Positions 25,028 through 34,063 are shown, counted from the first letter of the stretch. The stretch: 34,289 bases of DNA from Caryophanales bacterium UBA2298 (GCA_002345425.1 DDWA01000014.1:1-34289), one strand, 5' to 3'. Program-made: numbers and translations. The notes: generated by a model not told the origin, from the letters alone.

Positions 25028-26358
25028 AAAATTCCTCTTTGTGTCAGTTTTTCTCTTAAAACATCAGCTGAGGCAAAATCTTTATTAGTTCTTGCGTTTT
25101 GCCATAGCCCATAAAGATTACGGTCTTCCTCTGTCATTGGATTAGTTACAACTTTCAACCCTAAAATATCAATCATATAATTAACTGCCTCTAGAAGTTC
25201 ATTTAGATAATGAAAATCTGTCTTTTTACGCAAGGATAAATTGATGTTTTTAATAAGAGACTGTAAGGAAGTAATTGCATTTGCGGTATTGAAATCATCT
25301 GACATCGCTTCGGTAAAATTTTTGAGTTCGCTTAAGATATCGACAGAAGAAATCTTAACATGTAAATTTAAAGCTTTTCCCAAATCTAATTTTAAGAAAA
25401 GTGATTTGACTGCAGATTCCAATTTTTGCCATTCTTTAACATACATCGCAAATGATTCATCATCATAATTTAAAGGTGAACGATAGTGTGTGCTCAGCAA
25501 AAAATACCTTAGCGGCATTTTTTCTCCAACGTCTTTTACTAAAACTACGTTGCCTAAACTTTTGGACATCTTTTCGTCTTTAAAACTTAATCTACCGTTA
25601 TGCATCCAATACTTTGCCAGCGAGTGGTTATGCAAGGCTTTTGATTGAGCAATTTCATTTTCATGATGTGGAAATTGCAAGTCCATTCCCCCACCATGAA
25701 TATCAATTTTTTCATGGAAAATATCGTCAATCATCGATACGCATTCGGTATGCCAACCAGGCCTTCCTTTGGAAAAAGGCGAATCAAAGTTAATCCCTAC
25801 ATCGGTTTTTTTCCATAATGTAAAGTCTAAAGGACTTTCTTTTTTAGGATTGATATCAACGCGACTACCAGAGATTAAATCATCGATGTTACGGTTGCTC
25901 AAGCGTCCATAATCAGACACTTTTTCAACTCGAAAATAAACATCACCATCGACATTATAAGCATAATCTTTATCAATTAAATCTTGAATAAAATCAATAA
26001 TAAAGTCCATATATTCAGTTACTTTAGGTTGAAGATAATCTGTTTTACAATTTAAAGCTTTTAAGTCAGAAAGAAAAGCATCGATATATTTTTGGCTGAT
26101 GATTAGCTCGCTTTCATTATCATCAAGTGCTTTTTGAATAATTTTATCATCGACATCGGTAAAGTTTGAAGCGTATTTGACTACGTAACCTTGTTTTTCT
26201 AAAAACCTTCTAACTGTATCAAAAAAGACCACCGGTCTAGCATTTCCAATGTGAATATAATTGTAGACAGTTGGTCCGCAAACATACATATTTACTTTAT
26301 GAGGATGAATAGACACAAATTCTTCTAATTCATTGCTGTAAGAATTGAATATTTTCAT
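25024..26358 (-). CDS. cysS: cysteinyl-tRNA synthetase
   Basis: A class Ia synthetase of 444 residues that charges tRNA-Cys. Motifs: zinc ligand Cys27 in YVCGPTVYNYIHIGN, HIGN at 36-39, further zinc ligands in GWHTECVSM and in the FPHHENEIAQ region, and KMSKS at 263-267. The C-terminal helical and anticodon domains are complete, ending NKDFASADVLREKLTQRGIL. The start is ATG 26358 behind GGAGATC. It heads the cysS-mrnC-rlmB-sigH block. The leader is only about 25 bases, so there is no room for the T-box found before cysES in Bacillus. Confidence 0.97.
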   Translation of the reverse strand: MKIFNSYSNELEEFVSIHPHKVNMYVCGPTVYNYIHIGNARPVVFFDTVRRFLEKQGYVVKYASNFTDVDDKIIQKALDDNESELIISQKYIDAFLSDLKALNCKTDYLQPKVTEYMDFIIDFIQDLIDKDYAYNVDGDVYFRVEKVSDYGRLSNRNIDDLISGSRVDINPKKESPLDFTLWKKTDVGINFDSPFSKGRPGWHTECVSMIDDIFHEKIDIHGGGMDLQFPHHENEIAQSKALHNHSLAKYWMHNGRLSFKDEKMSKSLGNVVLVKDVGEKMPLRYFLLSTHYRSPLNYDDESFAMYVKEWQKLESAVKSLFLKLDLGKALNLHVKISSVDILSELKNFTEAMSDDFNTANAITSLQSLIKNINLSLRKKTDFHYLNELLEAVNYMIDILGLKVVTNPMTEEDRNLYGLWQNARTNKDFASADVLREKLTQRGIL

Positions 26359-26387
26359 ATGATCTCCTTTTTCTTTTTAACATAATA

Positions 26388-26416
26388 ATTATAGTTTATA
26401 TACTAGTATTTTTCAA
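26388..26416 (-). promoter_or_regulatory. cysS operon promoter
   Basis: The minus strand reads TTGAAA (26411-26416), a 17-base spacer and TATAAT (26388-26393), about 30 bases before the cysS ATG. It is a near-consensus housekeeping promoter. The rest of the 215-base gap to 26573 shows no gene. Confidence 0.85.
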
Positions 26417-26573
26417 GTTAAAACCCTGGTATTAGTAAGATATAAACGAAAAACGTATTATGGTTATACAATTAGTTGTTTATTAATAATGTTTTTTACA
26501 AGATTTATGCCCAAAATAAGTTGTTTTGTAATATAATAGCACTGTACTTTTAAATAAAGAAAGATGAAAATTC

Positions 26574-27042
26574 ATGATAGAAATAATTAACCTTACCCAG
26601 ATATATTGATACTGGATGAGCCAACTTCAGACTTGGACCCATTAATGCAAAATGTCTTTTTTAGATTTAATTAAAGAAGAAAAACTAAAAAGAAAAACAA
26701 TTTTATTATTTTCGCATATTTTTGAAGAAATTGAAAAAATATGTGATTGAGTTGGTATTATCAAGGATGGGTATTTAATTGCTTTGGAAGATATCAAATC
26801 TTTAAAACCAAAAACAGAGGATGTATTCGAGGTTCACTTATCTGAACAAGATGATAATATTTTGAAATCGGAAATAAATGTTGTTCATATCAAAGAAAAT
26901 ATTTATCATGTTGTTGTCAAGAATAATTATGACTTATTTTTTTAAAGAAATGGCTAAATTCAAAGTGACAAAATTCAATTCTATTAAACAATCAATCGAA
27001 GATATTTTCATGAAGTATTATGGAGATAATCAAAATGAATAA
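26574..27042 (+). pseudogene. remnant of an ABC transporter ATP-binding protein
   Basis: A decayed drug/bacitracin-type exporter ATPase. MIEIINLT of the N-terminus (26574-26597) is joined almost directly to the Walker B region DILILDEPTSDLDP (from 26600), so Walker A, Q-loop and signature motif are deleted. A frameshift near 26655 separates NVFF from DLIKEEKL. The switch-His segment LLFSHIFEEIEKICD ends in an in-frame TGA where homologues have Arg (CGA to TGA). A last frameshift in the T run near 26939 precedes a normal-looking C-terminus SIEDIFMKYYGDNQNE. Its stop overlaps the permease ATG. It cannot make a working ATPase. Confidence 0.88.
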
Positions 27043-27834
27043 ACACTTACTGTATTTAACTTAAAATCTAATTTATTAATGTTTTTATCGTTCCTAGCCA
27101 TCACCTTAATGTATTCAACAATAGCGACTGCGATGTTTGATCCCGAGGCTTCAGAGTTAATGCAACAATTCGTCGATATTTTACCGCAAGCAATGGTTAA
27201 TATGATGGGATTCACAAATTTCGGCACAGAATTAACCGGCTATCTTGCAACTTATTTATATGGGTTTATCTTCTTTATTTTTCCTATGATATTTATCGTT
27301 ATGCTAGGAAACAAGTTAATGGCTAAGCGGGTGGATGACTCTTCGATGGCATATCTTTTAACAACACCAAATTCAAGAGTTAAAGTTGCGTCCACACAAG
27401 TACTATCTATTATGTTAAATCTCTTCTGTTTGATTTTAATCAATGTAGTTGTGATTATCATAATTTCTGAAATTGCTTTTAAGGGTCATTTAATGATTGG
27501 CAAGTTTATTGGCTTAAATTTTGTTTTATTTGGGGTTTTAACCTCAGTTAGTTCCTTAGTGTTTTTAATCTCTACTTTAGTTTCTGATTATGGCAAAGCA
27601 GTCGGAATTAGCAGTGGGTTGATGGGATATTTGTTTATTATGAATATGATTAAAAACTTAAATGAGGATTTGAACTTCTTACGTTTTTCAACCTTTTTAA
27701 GTTTAGTTGATATCGATAAAATTATGGATTTTGCAACTTATACTTTGCTTGCTGGTAGTTTAAGTTTAGTTGTAGGGATTGTAATATATGTTTTAAGTAT
27801 TATTATTTTCAACAAAAAAAGTCTTACTATTTAG
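27035..27834 (+). pseudogene. ABC-2 type permease, frameshifted near its start
   Basis: This is the membrane partner of the broken ATPase. The original ATG at 27035 overlaps the ATPase stop, giving MNKHLLYLT followed by TAA. One lost base around 27058-27062 would restore LKSNLLMFLSFLAITLMYS and the long frame. The remaining frame can start at ATG 27079 (251 residues) with about six spans in ABC-2 style (GFIFFIFPMIFIVMLGNKLMAKRVDDSSMAYLLTTP...). Most of the first span is kept, but the N-terminus is lost and no good Shine-Dalgarno precedes 27079. Without an ATPase, transport is unlikely. The open frame of 750 bases suggests recent loss or some remaining selection. Confidence 0.75.
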
Positions 27835-27843
27835 GAGAATTTC

Positions 27844-29712
27844 ATGGAGTTTGCTTTTTCGCTAGTTATACTTGCAGTGTATCTTATAATAAAAAAGTAT
27901 GGAAAAAATATAAAGCCAAGAGCCGTCCACTTCACTTATAAAATTAAGGATGGTATAAATATTGATGACTTGGTTTTAACTGATAAACAATTATTAATCT
28001 ATAATTATCTGAGCAAAAAATCTTATACTTATGATATTGATATTATTAAAGATTTAAATACCACAAAGGTAATCATTAACAATTTGTATGAAAAAGGGGT
28101 AATTGAAAAAATGAGTTATAAAAAGTTAGATAAGAAAGAAATTATTATTTTGGCAGTTTTGTTTTTATTGTTGATATTAAGTGCTTTTTTAATAAATTAT
28201 TTTGTTTTGGTTAGAGTGAATCTTAGATATATCGGAATTTTTATCTTCATCGCATTTTATGCTTTTATCGGTTTAAATCTAGTAAATTATTTTATGCATA
28301 TTGAGATTGAGTTGTTAAAAAGAATAATTGTGTTTGCTTCTAGCGGATTTTTCGTTTTCATCCTCATATTTTATATTTTTGGTGGCAGACCGTTCTTACA
28401 CGCTGAGGAATATTCGAATTTAATAGAAGTTAATGAAGAAAGTTTTGTAGAAGACATCAATACCGTTGATATAGATACTTTACCGATAGTTGACAAAAGT
28501 TACGGCGCTAAGTTAGGTAGTTTAAAATTAGGTGAGTATCCTGGAATTGGATCTGAATTCCAACCAGGAGATTATTCTGATATTATCTATCATGGGAAAC
28601 AATATTTAGTAGCTCCTTTAGAATATCGAGGATTTTTCAAATGGTCTAGTAATAATGATGTCGGAACACCAGGATATATTTTAATTGATAAAGTAACTTC
28701 GGAGACTACTCTTGTAAATCTAAGAGAAACTAGTGGAGAAGGAATGAAGTTTGTGCCTTCTGCTTTCTTCAGCCAAGACTTACAAAGACATGCATACTAT
28801 AATGGCCTTAATAAATATCGACTAGAAAATATTTTCTTTGAAATTGACGAAGAAGGAAATCCATATTATGTAATGCAATATTCATTACCGACAATTTTCA
28901 TTAACGGTGGCGATAAAATCAATAAAATAGCGGTTGTAAACGCAATGAATGGTGAAGTAAATATTTACGAACCTACAGAAGTTCCTAGTTGGGTAGAAAG
29001 TGTTTATCCTAATGGCTTAATCTTTGAACATTTAAATTATTGGGGTTCTTTACAAGATGGCTGGTTAAATAGCGTGTTTGCTCAACGAGGAGTATTGCAG
29101 ACTTCAACCGGTACAAGAGTGATCATGAATGAAGGAGAATTATTTTATTTTACCGGTTTAACAAGTGCTGGTAATGATGAATCTACAGTTGGTTTCGTTT
29201 ATGCTAATATGAGAACTAAGGAAACCAGGCTCTTTAGATTTTCCGGCGCAACAGAGGATGCAGCCATGAATAAAGCTTTAACTTTAATTCCGCAAAACAA
29301 CATCTCAACTTCTTTTCCAATACCCTTGAATGTTCAAGATACGCCAACTTACTTTATTTTGATTAAGGGTGAAGACGGTAGAATTTTAAGATATGTTTTC
29401 ATAAAAATCCAAGATTTAGAGTTCTATACAATTGCTGAAGTTTCTAAAGCCGATGCTTATAACAGGTATTTAGTCAAACTAAATGAAGACGATGATACTG
29501 TAGCTACTGAAGTAACGGGTGTTATTGATAGCATAAGCTCATATGTTGTTGAAGGAAATACTGTTTACTGGATTGAAGTTGATAATAATTTATATATGAT
29601 TAATGTCGCTAATTTCACTAGTGAACAAATGCAATACTTCATCTCAAAAGATGTCGGTGATTCAATTGATTTATTTGTTGTTGATTATACTGTCGTTGAT
29701 TTTGGTGAATAA
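27844..29712 (+). CDS. large membrane protein with winged-helix-like segment and extracytoplasmic domain
   Basis: I do not recognise a named family with certainty. The 622-residue protein has an N-terminal span (about 2-17), a cytoplasmic segment that looks like a small winged helix (LVLTDKQLLIYNYLSKK ... TTKVIINNLYEKGVIEK, about 44-90), three close spans (about 98-118, 125-147, 157-180) and a domain of about 430 residues after FGGRPFLHAEEYSN that should be outside. That domain has aromatic-rich blocks such as VAPLEYRGFFKWSSNN and GTPGYILIDK that look conserved, and no catalytic motif I know. The start is ATG 27844 behind AGGAGA, 9 bases after the permease, so it was probably in that operon. 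It is intact while its neighbours decay. Confidence 0.7.
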   Translation: MEFAFSLVILAVYLIIKKYGKNIKPRAVHFTYKIKDGINIDDLVLTDKQLLIYNYLSKKSYTYDIDIIKDLNTTKVIINNLYEKGVIEKMSYKKLDKKEIIILAVLFLLLILSAFLINYFVLVRVNLRYIGIFIFIAFYAFIGLNLVNYFMHIEIELLKRIIVFASSGFFVFILIFYIFGGRPFLHAEEYSNLIEVNEESFVEDINTVDIDTLPIVDKSYGAKLGSLKLGEYPGIGSEFQPGDYSDIIYHGKQYLVAPLEYRGFFKWSSNNDVGTPGYILIDKVTSETTLVNLRETSGEGMKFVPSAFFSQDLQRHAYYNGLNKYRLENIFFEIDEEGNPYYVMQYSLPTIFINGGDKINKIAVVNAMNGEVNIYEPTEVPSWVESVYPNGLIFEHLNYWGSLQDGWLNSVFAQRGVLQTSTGTRVIMNEGELFYFTGLTSAGNDESTVGFVYANMRTKETRLFRFSGATEDAAMNKALTLIPQNNISTSFPIPLNVQDTPTYFILIKGEDGRILRYVFIKIQDLEFYTIAEVSKADAYNRYLVKLNEDDDTVATEVTGVIDSISSYVVEGNTVYWIEVDNNLYMINVANFTSEQMQYFISKDVGDSIDLFVVDYTVVDFGE

Positions 29713-29724
29713 ATAAGCAAAACA

Positions 29725-29751
29725 AAAAGGTCACTTCTATTGTGACCTTTT
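29725..29751. terminator. bidirectional terminator between convergent genes
   Basis: A perfect 10-bp stem (AAAAGGTCAC / GTGACCTTTT, 7-base loop) has T-rich tails on both strands. It serves the membrane protein gene (plus) and the cold-shock gene (minus), which converge here. Confidence 0.9.
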
Positions 29752-29782
29752 CTTCTTTTTTACTTTGGTTAACTTTCAGTTA

Positions 29783-29980
29783 CTATAATCTCACTATATT
29801 GGCAGCTTGAGGTCCTCTATCTCCATCAACTACGTCAAAACTAACTTCTTGACCATTTTCTAAAGATTTGTACCCGTCGCCTTGGATTGCTGAGTAGTGT
29901 GCAAAAATGTCGTTCCCTTTTTCATCAGTAATGAAACCATAACCTTTTTCTGCGTTAAACCATTTTACTGTTCCGTTCAT
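29783..29980 (-). CDS. cold-shock protein (CspA family)
   Basis: A 65-residue single cold-shock domain, a five-strand barrel that binds single-stranded RNA or DNA and acts as an RNA chaperone. RNP1 is KGYGFI and RNP2 is DIFAHYS (most relatives have VFVHFS). The N-terminal GTVKWFNAEKG and C-terminal GPQAANIV are standard. The start is ATG 29980 behind AGGAGA. A strong promoter lies 34 bases upstream. The leader is short, without the long structured leader of E. coli cspA, so cold regulation by that mechanism is not expected. Confidence 0.96.
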   Translation of the reverse strand: MNGTVKWFNAEKGYGFITDEKGNDIFAHYSAIQGDGYKSLENGQEVSFDVVDGDRGPQAANIVRL

Positions 29981-30013
29981 TTAAATCTCCTTTTTTATTT
30001 TTAATGCTACCTT

Positions 30014-30042
30014 ATTATAACTTCTATTAAAAAAAATTGCAA
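30014..30042 (-). promoter_or_regulatory. cold-shock gene promoter
   Basis: The minus strand reads TTGCAA (30037-30042), a 17-base spacer with a T8 run, and TATAAT (30014-30019). It is a good housekeeping promoter giving a leader of about 27 bases. Confidence 0.85.
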
Positions 30043-30060
30043 GTCATAAATACTGGAGCT

Positions 30061-31314
30061 CTATTGATCTTGATTATCTTCTTCCTCAGATGAGTCTTCT
30101 TCAGTTAAGCCTTGTTCTAGGCCAACGTTTTTAATTTCCGAGAATTTTGAAGAGATTTTCTCTACTCTAAAATTCACTGAATCGCTATTTTTCTTCACAG
30201 AATCGATGGCTCTAGATAATTTAGACCACTCATCGCCAAACCTTCTAAATTCTTTGCTTAATTTAATTAATTCATCAGTGATCAATTTAGTATATTTGTT
30301 TCTTTCAGAATCGATAATAAAGGCTTTAAATGATGATAACAGCGGAATGATTGTTGTTGGAGAAACAATGGTTACATATTTGTCTCTGGCATATTCAACA
30401 ATGTTTTGAAGTTGAGAATGAAGAAGAGCTAATATCCCATCACTAGGCACAAACATTAAAGCGTATTCAGTTGTTTGTGGTGGATTGATATATTTTTTAG
30501 CAATGTCGGTAATATGCTTTTTAACCTCTTGGCCAAACTGCGAAATAAGTTTCTGTTCTTCTTCTTTGGTGAGATCTTTATTATCAAATAGTTTCGAGTA
30601 AGAAGTAAAAGGAAATTTTGAATCAATCGCAATCATACCATTAGGTTCAGGCATGAAGATTACAGCATCGGCACGAACAATTTCCTTGCCATCACGAATG
30701 GTATACTGTGTTTGATAAAGTTTATCATTATGACCATAGATAGAATATAACAATTGGTTAAGCTGATATTCACCATATGATCCACGTGCTTGATTGTTAG
30801 AAAGAATATTTTTTAAAGAAATCATCTCTTCTGAAAGACTCTGAATATTTTTCTGAGCTTCATCGATGACTTCAACTCTTTTAGCTATATTAACAAAGGT
30901 TGTATTGGCATCTTTAAACCCTTTATCCAGTCTTTCTTCAACTTTTTCGTTAATATTGTTCATTCTTTTATCAATTGATTCAGTCAATTCTTTAAATTCA
31001 AAATTGAAGCGGAGATTTAATTTTTCTTGAAAATCAGACATTGTCTGATATAACTTTTCTTTTAATTCGGAAATATTTTTATTGGATAAATCTCCGGATG
31101 ACAATAATTGGTTGTTAACTTTGTTTGTCATATCCATTAAATTCGTATTAATATAATTGGAAATGGCTATTTCCAATTGATTAAGTTCGGTTTTCAAATT
31201 ATCCCCGATATTCTTTTTTTTACGATCTAAAACATAGTTGATAATTACTAGGGTTAGAGTAATAAACACTAGTACCAGTACTGTAATTAATATAATTCTT
31301 TCAAAGTCACTCAA
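30061..31314 (-). CDS. rmuC: RmuC family DNA recombination protein
   Basis: A 417-residue protein with an N-terminal membrane anchor (about 6-27), a long coiled coil (about 35-175) and the RmuC nuclease-like domain (SRGSYGEYQLNQLLYSIYG, ADAVIFMPEPNGMIAIDSKFPF, EYALMFVPSDGILALLHS, IVSPTTIIPLL). Family members limit DNA inversions, perhaps by cleaving aberrant DNA structures. The D-(x)n-DSK pattern matches a restriction-like nuclease core. The start is TTG 31314 behind AAGGAG with 9-base spacing. The next in-frame ATG would lose the membrane anchor. It lies 14 bases after cls, probably in the same transcript. Confidence 0.93.
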   Translation of the reverse strand: MSDFERIILITVLVLVFITLTLVIINYVLDRKKKNIGDNLKTELNQLEIAISNYINTNLMDMTNKVNNQLLSSGDLSNKNISELKEKLYQTMSDFQEKLNLRFNFEFKELTESIDKRMNNINEKVEERLDKGFKDANTTFVNIAKRVEVIDEAQKNIQSLSEEMISLKNILSNNQARGSYGEYQLNQLLYSIYGHNDKLYQTQYTIRDGKEIVRADAVIFMPEPNGMIAIDSKFPFTSYSKLFDNKDLTKEEEQKLISQFGQEVKKHITDIAKKYINPPQTTEYALMFVPSDGILALLHSQLQNIVEYARDKYVTIVSPTTIIPLLSSFKAFIIDSERNKYTKLITDELIKLSKEFRRFGDEWSKLSRAIDSVKKNSDSVNFRVEKISSKFSEIKNVGLEQGLTEEDSSEEEDNQDQ

Positions 31315-31328
31315 TTTTTCTCACTCCT

Positions 31329-32849
31329 TTAAAACATCGGGCTAAAGAGGTTAAACCAGCCTTGAACAATCCGTTTCAAGATAAAGCGCTTTTGCCACTC
31401 TTCTAAATTTACACTCACTGATTTAGTTAAATCGTCTTTGAAACTATTAACCAAATCTTTAACTGCGTCATTTTCAAAAATGCTTGTTACTTCAAAGTTT
31501 AAATGGAAGCTGCGCGGATCGAGATTAACCGAACCTACACTTGCTACTTTGTTATCAATGATTAATATCTTAGAATGAACAAATACATCTTTATATTCAT
31601 AGATTTTTACACCTATTAAAAGTAGTTGTTCATAATAAGACTGTGTTGCAAATCCTACTGTGAAATAATCATGTTTCCCTGGTACTAAAAGTTCAATTTT
31701 AACTCCAGATTTAGCAGCAATTTTTAATGAAGCCATTAATTCTGGTTCGATAATTAAATAAGGCGTCACAATCTTAATTGTTTTTTTTGCTCGAGATATC
31801 ATTTTTAAGTAAACATCTTTAATAAGTCCATTTTCAAAATCAGGTCCCGACTCAATAACGCTAAAAAAGCCTTGGAAATCGATTTTTGTTTTATCAAGCG
31901 GCTTATCTAAAACATCGCAAGTTATATAATACCAATCTTTCACAAAGACATTTTGAATACTAGAAACACCGTTACCTTTCATCATTACATGAGTATCTCG
32001 CCAAAAGCCATATTTAGGACTGCCATGATTATATTCATCAGCTAAATTCATTCCACCAACAAATCCAATTTTCCCGTCGATGACAATAGCTTTACGGTGA
32101 TTTCTGAAATTAACGTTTGAGTTAAAAATAGAAATGGTCTGAGGATCAAATATCCCAATTTTTACTCCTGATTTTTTCAAATTTTTCATGTATACTCGTT
32201 CTAGATGCTTATTTGAACCAAAGTGGTCATAAATCAAGTAGATATCTAATCCTAAAAGTGCTTTTTCCTTAAGAATATCTAAAACTGTTTTACCGATTTT
32301 ATCGTTTTTAACAATATAGAATTCCATGAAAATATAATCTTGGGCTTTTTTTAATTCTTCGATAAGTTTAGGAAAAAATCTGTCACCGTTATCAAGAATT
32401 TCAACATAAGTGTCATCTTTATAAATGGCTCTTCCTGTAGTGTTTCTAATAAACTTAAAGATATCTCCATACTCATAACTTTTATATTCAATCGGTGCTG
32501 TTTCTTCTAGTCCTAAAAAGGCTTTTTGTGCAATCAATGGTCTTGTTTTCCAAAATTTTCGGATTTGGAAGTCACGAGCGAAAATATAATATAAAAACAC
32601 ACCTAAAATTGGATTCAAGACAATGATAAGAATCCAATAACTCTTGTTATAGGCATAAGTTGGTTTTAGAAGAATTCTAATAACAATTCCTAAAGCTAAA
32701 AACCAAAAAAGACCAGTCAAGATATAAAGCGCAGTTTTAGAATGGAGAATTGAGGCTAAGGAAGTAATATAGGTGTATTGTAAAAGTGTAATGGTATAAA
32801 CAAATACTCCGACAACTCCTAAAGCGACAATAACAAATATTCGTTTCAT
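31329..32849 (-). CDS. cls: cardiolipin synthase (phospholipase D type)
   Basis: A 506-residue membrane enzyme that joins two phosphatidylglycerols into cardiolipin. Three N-terminal hydrophobic segments (about 3-25, 40-62, 70-91) are followed by two HKD motifs: H251-K253-D258 in HRKAIVIDGKIGFVGGMN and H425-K427-D432 in HSKILIIDNKVASVGSVNLD. The C-terminus (QKRFILKRIVQGWFNLFSPMF) is typical. The start is ATG 32849 behind AGGAGT. An extended -10 promoter lies upstream. It is first of the cls-rmuC pair. Confidence 0.96.
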   Translation of the reverse strand: MKRIFVIVALGVVGVFVYTITLLQYTYITSLASILHSKTALYILTGLFWFLALGIVIRILLKPTYAYNKSYWILIIVLNPILGVFLYYIFARDFQIRKFWKTRPLIAQKAFLGLEETAPIEYKSYEYGDIFKFIRNTTGRAIYKDDTYVEILDNGDRFFPKLIEELKKAQDYIFMEFYIVKNDKIGKTVLDILKEKALLGLDIYLIYDHFGSNKHLERVYMKNLKKSGVKIGIFDPQTISIFNSNVNFRNHRKAIVIDGKIGFVGGMNLADEYNHGSPKYGFWRDTHVMMKGNGVSSIQNVFVKDWYYITCDVLDKPLDKTKIDFQGFFSVIESGPDFENGLIKDVYLKMISRAKKTIKIVTPYLIIEPELMASLKIAAKSGVKIELLVPGKHDYFTVGFATQSYYEQLLLIGVKIYEYKDVFVHSKILIIDNKVASVGSVNLDPRSFHLNFEVTSIFENDAVKDLVNSFKDDLTKSVSVNLEEWQKRFILKRIVQGWFNLFSPMF

Positions 32850-32874
32850 TTAATTAACTCCTAAATCTATAATA

Positions 32875-32883
32875 ATTGTACCA
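32875..32883 (-). promoter_or_regulatory. cls extended -10 promoter
   Basis: The minus strand reads TGGTACAAT, an extended -10 box 25 bases before the cls start, without a good -35. Confidence 0.5.
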
Positions 32884-32939
32884 TATTTAGCAAAATATGT
32901 ATATTGAATATAAGGAATAGGAAATTTTAAAAAATATAA

Positions 32940-32969
32940 AAATCACTAGTTATCAAATACTAGTGATTT
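32940..32969 (-). terminator. terminator of the DUF1508 gene
   Basis: An 11-bp stem (AAATCACTAGT / ACTAGTGATTT, 8-base loop) is followed on the minus strand by TTTTTATATTTTTT. It starts 8 bases after the stop codon of the DUF1508 gene. Confidence 0.88.
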
Positions 32970-32976
32970 CAATAAA

Positions 32977-33957
32977 TTACAATTCAATGATTTTTGCTTT
33001 TTTAGCAAATTTTCTAACGGAGTTAATTGCCGAAATGCAATTTCTTTTTTCCGGATAGATTTCCCCGGTGAGAATTAACTGATTTGTTGAAGAATAAAGA
33101 TTGAACTGATAACGGTTCTGTTTATCTTTTCCTAGGGTAAAACGATTTTCTAGAATTGCTTTTTTTATTGTTTCTAAACCTTGTTTAGCAGATGCTTTAG
33201 AGGCATAATTTGTTGAAACGAAAAGCACCTGAGCGTTATTAGCTTTCAATCTTACATAATAATTCCCGTTTTCTTGGTAAATTTCATATTTACCAGTAGA
33301 AACTTCATCAACTTTTTCGATATCAATTAGTTCTTCGCGAATTTCATTTTCAGGAATTGACTTTAGAATATCAACTTTTTCAGTATTATAGAATTTTTTT
33401 ACAGATTCTACAGAAGATTCAGCTTGTTTTACATTCGGATAAAATTCACCAATAATAATTACTCTAGCTTTGTTGGAATTATACAAGACAAATTGAGAAA
33501 AATCACTTTTGTCTGTGTAAATATCAAAGATACCTCCATCAACATTCTTTTTAAATGTTTCAATCCCTGATAATGCGCCTTTTTCAGAAGTATACCTGAA
33601 CGATACAGCTAAAATCTCTCCGTTTGAGGCTTTTAAGCGAAACTTAAATGAGCCTGCTTCTGGGTAAATTTCATACTTTCCGGCATATTTAGTAACTGGT
33701 TCTTTCTTCTTTGTTGTTTTTTGAGGTTCTTTAACCTTTGAAGCTTGATCTATTGCATTTACTTTTTCGGGTTCTGTTTTTTTACTGTGTCCAATTTTTG
33801 GAGAAGTATCTTTTTCGTAAGCTCTCTCAACAGTCGATTCCATTGGGCGATTTGGGTTGATAGTTACAGGATTAGCAGTAATGTTCTCGTCTTTGCTCTT
33901 TGTCGCAAACTTAGCATTGTCATCACTTTTCTTTTTCTTTTTAAAAAACCAACACAT
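32977..33957 (-). CDS. protein with two DUF1508 (YegP-like) modules
   Basis: A 326-residue protein. It opens with a short basic/aromatic N-terminus (MCWFFKKKKKSD) and a polar, Lys/Glu-rich linker to about residue 90. Two similar modules then start with KYEIYPEAGSFKFRLKASNG and KYEIYQENGNYYVRLKANN. Each continues with a second beta-alpha half (FVLYNSNKARVIIIGEFYP, FNLYSSTNQLILTGEIYP), so four half-repeats are visible. DUF1508 proteins have no firm function. The N-terminal FFKKKK stretch could sit at the membrane, but no span is predicted. I chose ATG 33957, since the in-frame GTG 33966 lies within the Shine-Dalgarno AGAGGTG. Confidence 0.88.
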   Translation of the reverse strand: MCWFFKKKKKSDDNAKFATKSKDENITANPVTINPNRPMESTVERAYEKDTSPKIGHSKKTEPEKVNAIDQASKVKEPQKTTKKKEPVTKYAGKYEIYPEAGSFKFRLKASNGEILAVSFRYTSEKGALSGIETFKKNVDGGIFDIYTDKSDFSQFVLYNSNKARVIIIGEFYPNVKQAESSVESVKKFYNTEKVDILKSIPENEIREELIDIEKVDEVSTGKYEIYQENGNYYVRLKANNAQVLFVSTNYASKASAKQGLETIKKAILENRFTLGKDKQNRYQFNLYSSTNQLILTGEIYPEKRNCISAINSVRKFAKKAKIIEL

Positions 33958-33980
33958 TTTTTTCACCTCTTTATAATTTA

Positions 33981-33989
33981 ATTATAACA
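33981..33989 (-). promoter_or_regulatory. extended -10 promoter of the DUF1508 gene
   Basis: The minus strand reads TGTTATAAT, an exact extended -10 box about 24 bases before the chosen ATG. The -35 region (TGTAAA) is weak. Confidence 0.6.
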
Positions 33990-34063
33990 AATTTTGATTA
34001 CTTTTACATTACACTTTGATTATACGGCAATGAAATTTTGTTTACAAGTTATTTGCTGACAAT

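Noticed and set aside
26394..26573. T-box or other riboswitch before cysS
   Set aside because: The promoter lies only about 30 bases from the start, and no T-box sequence or specifier structure is visible upstream of it.
26521..26574. Active promoter for the broken exporter operon
   Set aside because: A TATAAT is present at about 26532 but no -35 or extended -10 supports it, so I do not list it.
26740..26746. In-frame TGA within the ABC ATPase read as tryptophan (Mycoplasma-type code)
   Set aside because: Homologues have Arg here, the gene has frameshifts and a large deletion, and intact genes in the window write Trp as TGG.
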